From Nioella ostreopsis (lineage in GTDB: Bacteria > Pseudomonadota > Alphaproteobacteria > Rhodobacterales > Rhodobacteraceae), in assembly GCF_004000255.1 (NCBI RefSeq), contig NZ_RCIQ01000011.1, forward strand, positions 83,332 through 147,331: a DNA stretch of 64,000 nucleotides, given 5' to 3'. Each line of letters starts with the position of its first letter. Position 1 is the stretch's first letter. The notes below the pieces were generated by a model, which did no database searches, was not told where the DNA came from, and worked only from the letters and a program-made list of their open reading frames with translations. The translations under genes and the position numbers were made by a program. This document shows positions 26,478 through 34,560 of the stretch, piece after piece.

Positions 26478-27692
26478 ATGGAAATCACGATTCAAAGACT
26501 GGGCCACAGGGGCGACGGCATTGCCGAGGGCCATGTGCTGGTCCCCCTGACCCTGCCCGGCGAAACCGTCGAGGGCGACGTTCATGATGGCCGCATGGAC
26601 GCCCCCCGCATCCTCACCCCGTCCCCCGACCGGGTGAAGGCGCCCTGTTCGCATTTTCGCCAATGCGGTGGTTGTTCTCTGCAACATGCCTCTGACAGCT
26701 TCCTTGCAAACTGGAAAAGCCAGGTCGTCGAAACCGCCCTCGCCGCGCAGGGACTGACGGCTGATTTCCGCCCCATCCACATCTCGCCCCCGCGCAGCCG
26801 CCGCCGCGCCACGCTTGCGGGCACCCGCACCAAGAAAGGCGCGCTTGTGGGCTTTCACGCCCGCCGGTCCGACACCATCGTACCGATCACCGATTGCCAC
26901 GTCCTGCACCCCGATCTGATGGCCTTGCTGCCCGCGCTGGAACAGATCACCCGGATAGGCGGTTCCCGTAGCGCCACGCTGTCCTTCGCGCTGACCCGCT
27001 CTGACGCAGGCATCGACTGCGCGGTGACCGGAGGCAAACCGCTGGACGAAGCCCTGCGCATGGCGCTGCCGCAGTTCATCCAGCACTTCGCGCGGCTGAC
27101 ATGGGACGATGACACCGTCTTTACCGAAACGCCCCCGGTTCAGCACTTCGGCACCGTCGCCGTCACCCCGCCTCCCGGTGCCTTCCTGCAAGCCACGCCA
27201 GATGGCGAAGCCACCCTCGTCGCCGCCATGCTAGAGGCCACCCAAGGCGCCAAACACATCGTCGACCTCTTCTCAGGCTCCGGCACCTTCACCTTTCCGC
27301 TGGCCGCCCGCGCGCCTGTCCATGCCGTCGAGGGCGACCGCGCCATGATCGCGGCGCTCGATCACGGCATGCGCCACGCCACCGGCATCAAGAAGGTCAC
27401 GGGCGAAGTGCGCGATCTCTTCCGCCGCCCCCTGATGGGCGACGATCTGGCCCCCTATGATGCCGCGATCATCGACCCGCCCCGCGCAGGTGCCGAGGCG
27501 CAGGTTCAGGAACTGGCAGCAGCAGGTCCCGCAAAGATCGGCTTCGTGTCCTGCAACCCCGTCACCTTCGCCCGTGACGCCAAAACGCTCACCGACGCGG
27601 GCTACTGCCTCAACTGGGTGCAAGTGGTCGACCAGTTCCGCTGGAGCCCCCATGTGGAGCTTGTCGCAAGCTTCACCCGCGCACATATGTAA
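26478..27692 (+). CDS. m5U RNA methyltransferase, TrmA/RlmC/RlmD family
   Basis: The product has 404 residues. A short TRAM-like N-terminus is followed by an iron-sulfur cluster site (CSHFRQCGGC at residues about 57-66). The SAM-binding motif IVDLFSGSGTFTFPLA lies near residue 260, and IIDPPRAGAEAQ and the catalytic VSCNPVTFARD near residue 350. The family methylates uridine at C5 in 23S rRNA or tRNA; which site is used cannot be told. Relatives in Rhodobacterales are annotated class I SAM-dependent RNA methyltransferases. The sodium channel gene follows after 22 bases. Confidence 0.92.
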   Translation: MEITIQRLGHRGDGIAEGHVLVPLTLPGETVEGDVHDGRMDAPRILTPSPDRVKAPCSHFRQCGGCSLQHASDSFLANWKSQVVETALAAQGLTADFRPIHISPPRSRRRATLAGTRTKKGALVGFHARRSDTIVPITDCHVLHPDLMALLPALEQITRIGGSRSATLSFALTRSDAGIDCAVTGGKPLDEALRMALPQFIQHFARLTWDDDTVFTETPPVQHFGTVAVTPPPGAFLQATPDGEATLVAAMLEATQGAKHIVDLFSGSGTFTFPLAARAPVHAVEGDRAMIAALDHGMRHATGIKKVTGEVRDLFRRPLMGDDLAPYDAAIIDPPRAGAEAQVQELAAAGPAKIGFVSCNPVTFARDAKTLTDAGYCLNWVQVVDQFRWSPHVELVASFTRAHM

Positions 27693-27714
27693 GCCCGAAC
27701 ACGGGAGGTATCGA

Positions 27715-28482
27715 ATGCGGCACTGGCTTGAAACCCGGTTGGAAACGGCGCTGGTGCGCAACACGATCATTGGCGTGATCGTGTTCAATGCGGTGATCCT
27801 GGGGCTGGAAACATCAGATGAGGCCATGGCCCGGGCGGGCGCGCTTATCACCGCGCTTGACCGCATCTGCCTTGCGATCTTCGTCGTCGAGCTCACCGCC
27901 AAGCTGATCGCCTATGGCAGCCGCTTCTTCCGCTCGGGCTGGAATCTCTTCGACGCGGTCATCATCGGCATCGCGCTTGTGCCTGGTGGTCAGGGTCTCT
28001 CGGTCCTGCGCTCGCTTCGCATCCTGCGGGTTCTTCGCGTGATCTCGGTCGCACCACGCCTGCGCCGGGTGGTCGAAGGCTTCGTCCGCGCGCTTCCCGG
28101 CATGGGCAGCGTGTTTCTGCTGATGGGGATCATCTTCTATATCGGCGCGGTCATGGCGACCAAGCTGTTCGGCGCAAGCTTCCCCGACTGGTTCGGCGAT
28201 CTCGGCCGGTCTCTCTATACGCTTTTCCAGATCATGACGCTGGAAAGCTGGTCCATGGGCATCGTGCGCCCTGTGCTGGAGGTCTACCCCTTTGCCTGGG
28301 CCTTCTTCGTGCCCTTCATCATGATCACTACCTTCGCGGTGGTGAACCTGCTGGTCGGCCTTATCGTGAACTCCATGCAGGACGCCCATTCCGAAGAGGA
28401 AACCGCCCTGACGGAAACCTATCGTGACGAGGTGCTGGAACGGCTGAAGGCGATCGAGGCGCGGCTGGACCGGCAGGGATGA
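27715..28482 (+). CDS. Bacterial voltage-gated sodium channel (NaVBac family)
   Basis: The product has 255 residues with six membrane segments and a cytoplasmic C-terminal helix. The S4 sensor carries regularly spaced arginines at 99, 102, 105 and 108 (VLRSLRILRVLRVI). The pore has the selectivity filter TLESWS at residues 175-180, the same as in NavAb and NaChBac. The C-terminal helix (ETYRDEVLERLKAIEARL) would form the tetrameric coiled coil. Length and motifs fit roseobacter channels such as NavSp. GGGAGG lies 5-10 bases before the ATG. Its stop overlaps the GNAT start by 4 bases. Confidence 0.95.
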   Translation: MRHWLETRLETALVRNTIIGVIVFNAVILGLETSDEAMARAGALITALDRICLAIFVVELTAKLIAYGSRFFRSGWNLFDAVIIGIALVPGGQGLSVLRSLRILRVLRVISVAPRLRRVVEGFVRALPGMGSVFLLMGIIFYIGAVMATKLFGASFPDWFGDLGRSLYTLFQIMTLESWSMGIVRPVLEVYPFAWAFFVPFIMITTFAVVNLLVGLIVNSMQDAHSEEETALTETYRDEVLERLKAIEARLDRQG

Positions 28483-28949
28483 TCCTGCGCGCCTTCGCAC
28501 CTTCCGACCGCGACTGGCTCATCGACCGACACCGAGTGCTCTATGGCGCAGAGTTCGGTTTTGCCCCCGATTTTGGCGACAGTATAGCGGACAAGCTGGA
28601 CGCCTTCCTTGCCCATGAGGATCCGTCAAAACGCCTCTGGATCGCCGAAGCAAGCGGCCAGCGGATCGGCTCCATCGCCGTCTCGAACCGCGACGGCGCG
28701 GCCTTCCTCAACTTCGTCCTGCTGGACCCCGCCGCCCGCGGCAAGGGCCTTGGCCATCACCTTGTGCAGACCGCCCTTGACCATGCCCGCGCCCAGGGCT
28801 TCTCTCGGATCCGGCTCGAAACCTATAGCTGCCTCATCGCCGCCCGCGCCCTCTACCGCGCCCATGGGTTCCAAATCATCAAAACCGATCCCGGCTGGCA
28901 CCGTTTCGGCCAGAGCTTTGACAGGGAAATCTGGCAGGCCGATCTGTGA
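28479..28949 (+). CDS. GNAT family N-acetyltransferase
   Basis: The product has 156 residues. The acetyl-CoA motif A is clear: FVLLDPAARGKGLGHHLVQTAL near residues 80-100, followed by the RIRLETYSCLIAARALYRAHGF motif B typical of MarR-associated acetyltransferases. The substrate is unknown. Its ATG overlaps the sodium-channel stop (ATGA), so both are on one transcript. Directly after the stop begins a decayed dehydrogenase on the other strand. Confidence 0.88.
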   Translation: MILRAFAPSDRDWLIDRHRVLYGAEFGFAPDFGDSIADKLDAFLAHEDPSKRLWIAEASGQRIGSIAVSNRDGAAFLNFVLLDPAARGKGLGHHLVQTALDHARAQGFSRIRLETYSCLIAARALYRAHGFQIIKTDPGWHRFGQSFDREIWQADL

Positions 28950-29330
28950 TACCCATCCGTTGGGCGAAGACTGCCCCTCTTTCATCCCTTGCGACAAGGC
29001 CTTCACCACCGCTTCGGCAAAGGCCGAGGCATCCGCTCCGGCCGGCAAGACCGCCACGCCTGGATTTGTGCAGAACGGCCCGGTTCCCTTGGTCAGCGAG
29101 GCGGCCCATCCTTTTGCGATCTCATCGGCGATGGTGTTGAGAAATTCGGCGCGCGCGTCGGCGGTGGTGCGCGCATAGGTCTCGAACGCGGCCTCGGCAG
29201 CGCTGCAGGCGATCTCGACCAGATCGGGCATACCGACGCTGAACTCCTGCGCCTGACCACGCACCGGGGCGGACAGAAAGCTCTTGTCGCTGCCGGTCCA
29301 TTGCCCGGCGATGTAGTGCTTGCCGATCAT
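28950..29330 (-). pseudogene. Remnant of an aldehyde (2-oxoglutarate semialdehyde type) dehydrogenase
   Basis: Reading leftward from ATG 29330, the first 70 residues (GKHYIAGQWTGSDKSFLSAP, then ADARAEFLNTIADEI) match the N-terminus of NADP-dependent 2-oxoglutarate semialdehyde dehydrogenases. The frame then jumps straight to TASLTKGTGPFCTNPGVAV-like sequence (read here as AASLTKGTGPFCTNPG), which in the full enzyme lies some 200 residues later and includes the catalytic Cys. After about residue 115 the likeness ends and the frame runs into antisense of the GNAT gene. The intact enzyme has about 500 residues, so this is an internally deleted and truncated relic. Confidence 0.75.
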
Positions 29331-29587
29331 GCGCCCTGCACACCCGTCTCGCGCGCCCAGTAGCTGTCGGGCGGCGGGCCGAAGTCGATCAGCGCACAGG
29401 AATAGACCGCCGTTTCATCGAAGGGATAGCGCGCTTCCATCTCGGGCGTCAGCGTCAGACCCAGACCCGGTGCCGTGGGGCGCAGAAGCTGCCCCTCCAC
29501 GATTCGGCCCTGATCGCAGCGGACAGTGGATCCGCGCCAGCTGAAATCGGCATCCACTCGATCCGCCCACCAATCCTGCCCATCAGT
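29327..29587 (-). pseudogene. C-terminal scrap of an enolase-superfamily sugar-acid dehydratase
   Basis: A frame with no start of its own family holds DWWADRVDADFSW, then EGQLLRPTAPGLGLTL and ARYPFDETAVYSC. This is how the C-terminal end of mandelate racemase/galactarate dehydratase-type enzymes looks; the metal-binding barrel is missing. Its TGA overlaps the ATG of the dehydrogenase remnant by 4 bases. In intact pathways a sugar-acid dehydratase and a 2-oxoglutarate semialdehyde dehydrogenase act in the same route, so an operon that has decayed in place is likely. The 130 bases up to 29713 show no recognisable gene and may hold the deletion joint. Confidence 0.55.
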
Positions 29588-29713
29588 TTCGCAACCCTAT
29601 CAGAGATCGACCTGCGAGAGGCGGAGTGAGCATCTCTTGCTCATGAAATCCTGCAGTCAGCCCAACAGGTGGGGCCTCCACCGCGTCAGTTTTGTCCTGC
29701 GACGGGGAATCTG

Positions 29714-30481
29714 TCAGCCACAAACTGCTTGGTTGATGATGCAGATCGGATCGAAGCGAAACATGGTCTCGAACCGGCAAAACTCCACGCTCGCGAACGC
29801 GATCGGCCCGACCGAGGCCAGGTGGCGCGCAAAGAGATCCTCGGACAGGGAAACGAGCGCAGCCGCTTCTTCAGCGGGCAGAAAGCGCAGCATGTAGGCC
29901 AGCGAGATGTGGAAACGGTAGGTTTCGTGATCCTCTCTGGGCAGGCCGGTCAGATCGCGCAGCCTGTCCCTCAGTCCCCGCAATCGGGCTTTCTCGGCGG
30001 TTCCGTCAGGCTCCATCGAGATGCTGTTGGGGCCATTGACCCCGATTGCCTTCACCTGCAACGGGCCATCGAGGTGAAAGTCTCTCAACCGCTCGCGAAA
30101 GACATCGTTGATGGCTTCGAAATCGGCATCCCTGCCAAGCCCCGCCGGCCATCCATCGACGCCAAGGGGTGCGCCGCTGATCCCGCAGAACACCGTCATG
30201 TGAAAACTCTCGCGCGGCAGAAACACCATGCTGTCGGCGAAGGGGGATCCGATCAGCCCGTCCTGAACGGCGCAGAGCCCGGCGAAAAGGGGAGAGTCCG
30301 TCGGAACGTGGCACAGGAAGGTGTTGCCGGGATGGTGAAGCACCTCGCCGTCAGGGGTGAACTTGCCGCCCTGTCCCGGGGCGGTGATGGACTGGGGCGC
30401 AGCGGCCCCGGACAGACCGGTCAGCCGGGCGAGAACCTCGTCGCGGGCGATGCGCGGATTGGGCCTGCTGAGGTGGGTCAT
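29714..30481 (-). CDS. DUF1868 protein, 2H phosphoesterase superfamily
   Basis: The product has 255 residues. Two His-x-Thr/Ser pairs of the 2H (LigT-like) fold are present: SFHMTVFCG near residue 96 and YRFHISLAYML near residue 197. The DUF1868 group also has the conserved N-terminal GNTFLCHV segment. 2H enzymes act on cyclic phosphates or 2'-5' linked RNA or nucleotides; the substrate of this branch is unknown. It lies downstream of the ABC importer operon on the same strand, separated by an intrinsic terminator that may allow read-through. Confidence 0.8.
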   Translation of the reverse strand: MTHLSRPNPRIARDEVLARLTGLSGAAAPQSITAPGQGGKFTPDGEVLHHPGNTFLCHVPTDSPLFAGLCAVQDGLIGSPFADSMVFLPRESFHMTVFCGISGAPLGVDGWPAGLGRDADFEAINDVFRERLRDFHLDGPLQVKAIGVNGPNSISMEPDGTAEKARLRGLRDRLRDLTGLPREDHETYRFHISLAYMLRFLPAEEAAALVSLSEDLFARHLASVGPIAFASVEFCRFETMFRFDPICIINQAVCG

Positions 30482-30520
30482 GTATCGGCGCTCATGTTTT
30501 TATCGTTGCTGAATGTCGGG

Positions 30521-30554
30521 AAAGGGCGGCGGCAGGATCACTCCGCCGCCGCCC
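30521..30554 (-). terminator. Intrinsic terminator after the ABC importer operon
   Basis: On the minus strand a perfect 10-bp GC stem (30545-30554 with 30524-30533) and 11-base loop is followed by TTTC. It starts 10 bases after the stop of the binding-protein gene and before the DUF1868 gene. Confidence 0.7.
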
Positions 30555-30564
30555 CAGATAGCGC

Positions 30565-31668
30565 TTATCTTTCGAGGATGACAGCGTCGATGAAGGCTTC
30601 TTCGACGGCGCCACGGAACGGCTGGGCGCCCCAGACGGTCGAGAAGGCCCGCTGTTCGTTGGGGACGAGAGCGGCACTGTCGTCGGCCGCGGTGTTCATC
30701 GGCGCCGTGCCGAAGGTGCTGTTGAACATGGTCTGCGTCTCGGCAGAGGTCAGCCAGTTCATGAACACCAATGCCGCCGCCGGGTGCGGTGCGTTGAGCG
30801 GGATCGCCACCCCGTTGCCGCCGCCGTTCATGCCCATCTCGGGGATGTAGAAGGCGATGTCATCGCGCACTTCGCCCCGGTTCTGCAGGCCTGCAAGATG
30901 ATCTTCCCAGGCCGGAACCATCCACAGTTCGCCATCGGACACACGGATGATGCTGTCGGCGTTGCCTGCGGTGATGACGTAGTGTTCGGCGTGTTCGTTG
31001 AAGAAGTCGAAGCCCGGCTCCAGCGCCGCGATCCGGTCGTCCGTGACTTCCCCATCCGAGAAATCGACCCCGGTCATGGCACGCAGCATGTTCTGGTAAT
31101 AGGACGGGCCCGAACCGCCGTTTTCGTAGTTGAAGCCGAAGCGGCCCGGGTTCGCCTGCCAGAACGCGGCGAAGTCCTCGGGCGTTTGCGGCAGGTTCTC
31201 GGCATCGACATGGGCCGGATCATAGGCAATGCCGCTCTGGTTGCCCCAGAAGGCGAGCACGTGGTCGCCACCATCGACACCTGCCAGGCTGCTGACGCGC
31301 CCTGCATCCTCGGGCAGCATGGTCAGCGGCATGAACAACTCGTCCAGCGTCACGTTGGCGAAGCTGTCATAGCCCCAGGCGAACACGTCGATATCGCCGG
31401 TTTCGCGGTCACGCTCGGCCAGCAGCTTGTCGGCGTTGCTGGCGTTCGTGCCCTCGGGGATGGTCACGTCGATCCCGTATTCCTCTTCGAAGGCCTGCAC
31501 GGCGCGGCGCAGGTCGTCCTGCAGATACCAGACATACCAGGTCAGCTCCCCTTCTTCCTGGGCCTGGGCGACGATCTCGTCCCAGGACATGGCCGACAGG
31601 TCCTGGGCATTCGACATGGCGGTGCTCAGAGCGAGCGCGGCCGTGGCGGTGAAGATGGATTTCAGCAT
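30565..31668 (-). CDS. ABC importer substrate-binding protein (PotD/Fbp-like)
   Basis: The product has 367 residues with a Sec signal peptide (MLKSIFTATAALALSTAMSNA). The mature part has the class II periplasmic binding fold of the spermidine/putrescine and iron/thiamine group: GELTWYVWYLQDDL, FEEEYGIDVTIPEGTNASNADKLLAE, and the late PLNAPHPAAALVFMNWLTS. It is the last gene of a four-gene importer operon (ATPase, permease, permease, binding protein). The ligand is unknown; a ROK regulator next door suggests a sugar-like or sugar-acid effector. Confidence 0.88.
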   Translation of the reverse strand: MLKSIFTATAALALSTAMSNAQDLSAMSWDEIVAQAQEEGELTWYVWYLQDDLRRAVQAFEEEYGIDVTIPEGTNASNADKLLAERDRETGDIDVFAWGYDSFANVTLDELFMPLTMLPEDAGRVSSLAGVDGGDHVLAFWGNQSGIAYDPAHVDAENLPQTPEDFAAFWQANPGRFGFNYENGGSGPSYYQNMLRAMTGVDFSDGEVTDDRIAALEPGFDFFNEHAEHYVITAGNADSIIRVSDGELWMVPAWEDHLAGLQNRGEVRDDIAFYIPEMGMNGGGNGVAIPLNAPHPAAALVFMNWLTSAETQTMFNSTFGTAPMNTAADDSAALVPNEQRAFSTVWGAQPFRGAVEEAFIDAVILER

Positions 31669-31702
31669 GTGGTTCTCCCTTTCGTGGTGGTTGGCATCCC
31701 CG

Positions 31703-32530
31703 TCATCCCTTGCCAGAAGCGAGCGTCGGGTTGGCGGATTTGAGCAGTCGTTCCAGGATCAGCATGAGGATCACGTTCGGGACGACGAGGATCAGCGACA
31801 GCACCGCGGCATTGGGGCGGACATAGTCCTGGCCGAGGGCGGAAAACAACAACGTCGGGATCGTCACCACATCCGGACTGCCGAGGATGAACGCGATCGC
31901 GAATTCCTCGATGGACTGGATGAAGACGATCAGCAGCGTCGCGAAAATGCCCGGGCGCAGCGCAGGCAGGAAGGCCACGCGGAACCGCGCCAGCGGCGTG
32001 GCCCCCAGATCGCGGGCCGCGTCGATATGGTCCTGGCGAACCTGTTCGAAGCTGACGGTCATGATGCGGATCGCGTAGGGCAGCGCCAGAACCGCATGCG
32101 CAAAGAGGATCGCGCCGAACCGCCACGTGTGCAGGCCAAGCTGGAACAGAAGCGAGGTGAAGAAGATCGCGGTCACGAAGCCCGGCACGACCAGGGGCAG
32201 CAGGCACAACAGCTTGGCCAGTTCCCGGCCCGGAAATGCGATACGGCCGAGCGCATAGGCCGTGGGGGTCGCCAGTGCCAGCGACAGAAGCGCCGCCAGC
32301 GGGGCTAGCGTGTAGGAGGTCGCCATCGCAACCTGAAGCGAGGAGTTCTCCCACATGTCGCGCCAGCGCCAGAAGGACATGGCGGGGGGCAGGAGGCGGT
32401 CGGCGGTCCAGGGTTCGGACGGGTCGACAAGGGACCACAGGATCGCCATGCCGAAGGGGATGACCAGCCAGATGGTGCAGATCACCAGCAGAAGGATCAG
32501 CAGGGCCTTGTTCAGCTGTTCGCGCGTCAT
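31703..32530 (-). CDS. ABC importer permease (PotC-like)
   Basis: The product has 275 residues with six membrane segments. The EAA loop that contacts the ATPase is seen as HIDAARDLGATPLARFRVAFLPALRPGI near residue 180. It starts with ATG at 32530, overlapping the TGA of the upstream permease by 4 bases. A longer frame to 33421 on this strand overlaps the other permease and is not real. It forms the membrane pore together with the 32527-33381 product. Confidence 0.9.
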   Translation of the reverse strand: MTREQLNKALLILLLVICTIWLVIPFGMAILWSLVDPSEPWTADRLLPPAMSFWRWRDMWENSSLQVAMATSYTLAPLAALLSLALATPTAYALGRIAFPGRELAKLLCLLPLVVPGFVTAIFFTSLLFQLGLHTWRFGAILFAHAVLALPYAIRIMTVSFEQVRQDHIDAARDLGATPLARFRVAFLPALRPGIFATLLIVFIQSIEEFAIAFILGSPDVVTIPTLLFSALGQDYVRPNAAVLSLILVVPNVILMLILERLLKSANPTLASGKG

Positions 32531-33381
32531 CTGGACCGGCCTTTCATCACGAGCCGGGCCAGGAAGGCGAGCGCGGAGGCCCCCAGCATGGCCAGCCCCA
32601 TCAGCGTGACCCCGACAACCGCCGCCGAATGCCAGTCGCCCCTGTCCTTGAAGAACACCATGAGCTGCGACATGGATTGACGGTTGGTCGGGCCCGCGAT
32701 GACCTGAAAACTGAAATCGGCCATGGCCCCGATGAAGATGATCACCATCGCCGCCTGCATCGCGGAAATCGACAGGGGCGCGATCACCTTGCGGAACCGG
32801 TCCCAGGCCCCGGCGCCCAGATCGCGCGCCGCGTCCAGCACATCGTCGGAAATGCCCTGCACCGCCCCAGTCAGCAGCAGCAAGGCAAAGGGCATGTTTT
32901 TCCAGACCTGCAGGATCAGGACGCCGATGGCGTTGCTGTCGTTCTGCAGGCGGCGCGGCTCGTCCCAAATGCCAAGCGCCTGCATCGCCTGATTCAGGAT
33001 GCCGTGATAGGCGATGACGTTGATGAACAGGAAGGCCGCGACAAGCCCGTGCACCAGCATCGGCGCCTTCAGGATCGCGCCGATCGTCATAGACCCGGTG
33101 AAGGGTTTGCGCAGCCAGATTGCCAGCGGATAGGCCAGCGCAACCGACAGGATCGCACTGACGGTGCCGACGTAGAAGGAGTAGCGGATCGAGCGGGCGA
33201 AAACGCGCCGGTCGGTCACCTCGGCCCAGTATTGCAGGGTGAACTGGTCCTCGCCATTCAACCCGTAGAGCCCGAAGCTCTGCGCGATCGCGATCCAGAC
33301 CACGGTGCCGATCAGCCCGAGGATCAACCCGAGCCCCGGAAGGAGCAGCAGGATAACCGTCAGCCATCGGCGCAGGGTCAT
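32527..33381 (-). CDS. ABC importer permease (PotB-like)
   Basis: The product has 284 residues. It begins with a hydrophobic segment (LTVILLLLPGLGLILGLIG) and has six spans; the EAA loop is VLDAARDLGAGAWDRFRKVIAPL near residue 180. It overlaps both neighbours by 4 bases (ATGA junctions), so the operon is tightly coupled. Confidence 0.9.
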   Translation of the reverse strand: MTLRRWLTVILLLLPGLGLILGLIGTVVWIAIAQSFGLYGLNGEDQFTLQYWAEVTDRRVFARSIRYSFYVGTVSAILSVALAYPLAIWLRKPFTGSMTIGAILKAPMLVHGLVAAFLFINVIAYHGILNQAMQALGIWDEPRRLQNDSNAIGVLILQVWKNMPFALLLLTGAVQGISDDVLDAARDLGAGAWDRFRKVIAPLSISAMQAAMVIIFIGAMADFSFQVIAGPTNRQSMSQLMVFFKDRGDWHSAAVVGVTLMGLAMLGASALAFLARLVMKGRSR

Positions 33382-34421
33382 GGCCTGTCCTCCAGCAACC
33401 GGATGCGGTCGGGGGGAACATGAATGCGGATCACGTCGCCTTCGCGGGCGGTGGTCTCAAGCGCCTGCACGCGAAACTCTCCATTTCCAGCGGCGCAGGC
33501 GAGATCGGTGAAATGGCCCTGGAAAGCCCGGTTCAGGACGCGGGCCTCGATCCCGGTTTCCCCGATGACGGCATGTTCCGGGCGCCAGCACAGGGCGACC
33601 TCCTTGCCGTGCGGCGCATCTTCGAGGGCGCAGGTGAAGATGCCCGCAGGGGTTTCGATGTTCCAGCGGCCGGGGCTGTCCTCGCCAAGCACCTGCCCCG
33701 TGAAGACGTTTGAATTTCCGATGAAATCAGCGGCGAAGCGCGTTCGGGGGCGGTGATACAGGGTTTCCGGCGTGTCCACCTGCTCGATCCGGCCACTGTT
33801 CAGCAGGACGACCCGGTCGGACATGGCCAGCGCTTCGGACTGGTCGTGGGTGACATAGATCGCCGTCAATCCGTAGTCGCGCTGGATGCGGCGGATCTCG
33901 ATCCGCACCTGGTCGCGCAGCTTGGCGTCGAGATTGGACAGAGGTTCGTCGAACAGGATGACCTTGGGCCGCATCACCAACGCGCGGCCAAGGGACACCC
34001 GCTGCTGTTGCCCGCCCGAAAGCTGGTTGGGCAGCTTGTCCATCTGCGCCGCGAGGTCCAGTTTCTGCGAAACATCCTTCACCCGCTCGTCCCGGTCGGA
34101 TCGGGGAAGCTTCTTCTGGCGCAGCCCGAATTCGAGGTTCTGGCGCACGGTCAGATGCGGGAAGAGGGCGTAGGACTGGAAGCACAGGGCGGTGTCGCGC
34201 CGCTCGGGCGGGATCGCGGTGACGTCGCTGCCCTCGATGAAAATCTTGCCCTCGGTCGGCTCCAGAAAGCCGGAAATCACCTTCAGAAGCGTGGTCTTGC
34301 CACAGCCCGAGGGACCAAGCAGCGTCACGAATTCACCCGGGGCAACGTCGAGGTCGATATCCGACAGGGCCGTGAAGCCGTCGAACGTCTTGGTCAATCC
34401 CTGGATTCGAATTGCGGTCAT
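33378..34421 (-). CDS. ABC importer ATPase (PotA/UgpC-like)
   Basis: The product has 347 residues: an ATPase domain (Walker A GPSGCGKTT, signature LSGGQQQR, Walker B VILFDEPLSNLD) and a C-terminal TOBE domain from about residue 240. The start at 34421 has GGAGGGGAGG 5-14 bases upstream; the ATG 30 bases further up lacks this. It is the first gene of the importer operon and is divergent from the ROK regulator at 34561. Confidence 0.92.
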   Translation of the reverse strand: MTAIRIQGLTKTFDGFTALSDIDLDVAPGEFVTLLGPSGCGKTTLLKVISGFLEPTEGKIFIEGSDVTAIPPERRDTALCFQSYALFPHLTVRQNLEFGLRQKKLPRSDRDERVKDVSQKLDLAAQMDKLPNQLSGGQQQRVSLGRALVMRPKVILFDEPLSNLDAKLRDQVRIEIRRIQRDYGLTAIYVTHDQSEALAMSDRVVLLNSGRIEQVDTPETLYHRPRTRFAADFIGNSNVFTGQVLGEDSPGRWNIETPAGIFTCALEDAPHGKEVALCWRPEHAVIGETGIEARVLNRAFQGHFTDLACAAGNGEFRVQALETTAREGDVIRIHVPPDRIRLLEDRP

Positions 34422-34469
34422 GCGGACCTCCCCTCCCACGAGTCGGCACATTTTTACCCACTGTATGTG

Positions 34470-34499
34470 AAAATAATATGACCTGTTAAGTGTAATTTT
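34470..34499. promoter_or_regulatory. Candidate AT-rich operator between ROK gene and importer operon
   Basis: The region 34450-34505 is clearly AT-rich compared with its surroundings. AAAATA at 34470-34475 faces TAATTTT at 34493-34499, giving an imperfect inverted repeat. NagC/Mlc-type ROK proteins bind AT-rich inverted repeats with flanking A/T runs, so this may be the site of the 34561 regulator. The arms are short, so the call is tentative. Confidence 0.25.
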
Positions 34500-34560
34500 C
34501 CTTGCAGCAGCGCGCCTGAGTGTGGATTTTCATTCAAAGCGCCCCTCCAGCCCCTGGATC

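Noticed and set aside
29583..29780. A 65-codon minus-strand frame between the DUF1868 gene and the dehydratase scrap
   Set aside because: It overlaps the DUF1868 end and has no likeness to a known protein; the region may be a deletion scar, but no inverted repeats were found to support an insertion sequence.
31703..33421. A 572-codon minus-strand frame that looks like a fused permease
   Set aside because: Its first half is an out-of-frame reading of the upstream permease; the real gene starts at 32530.
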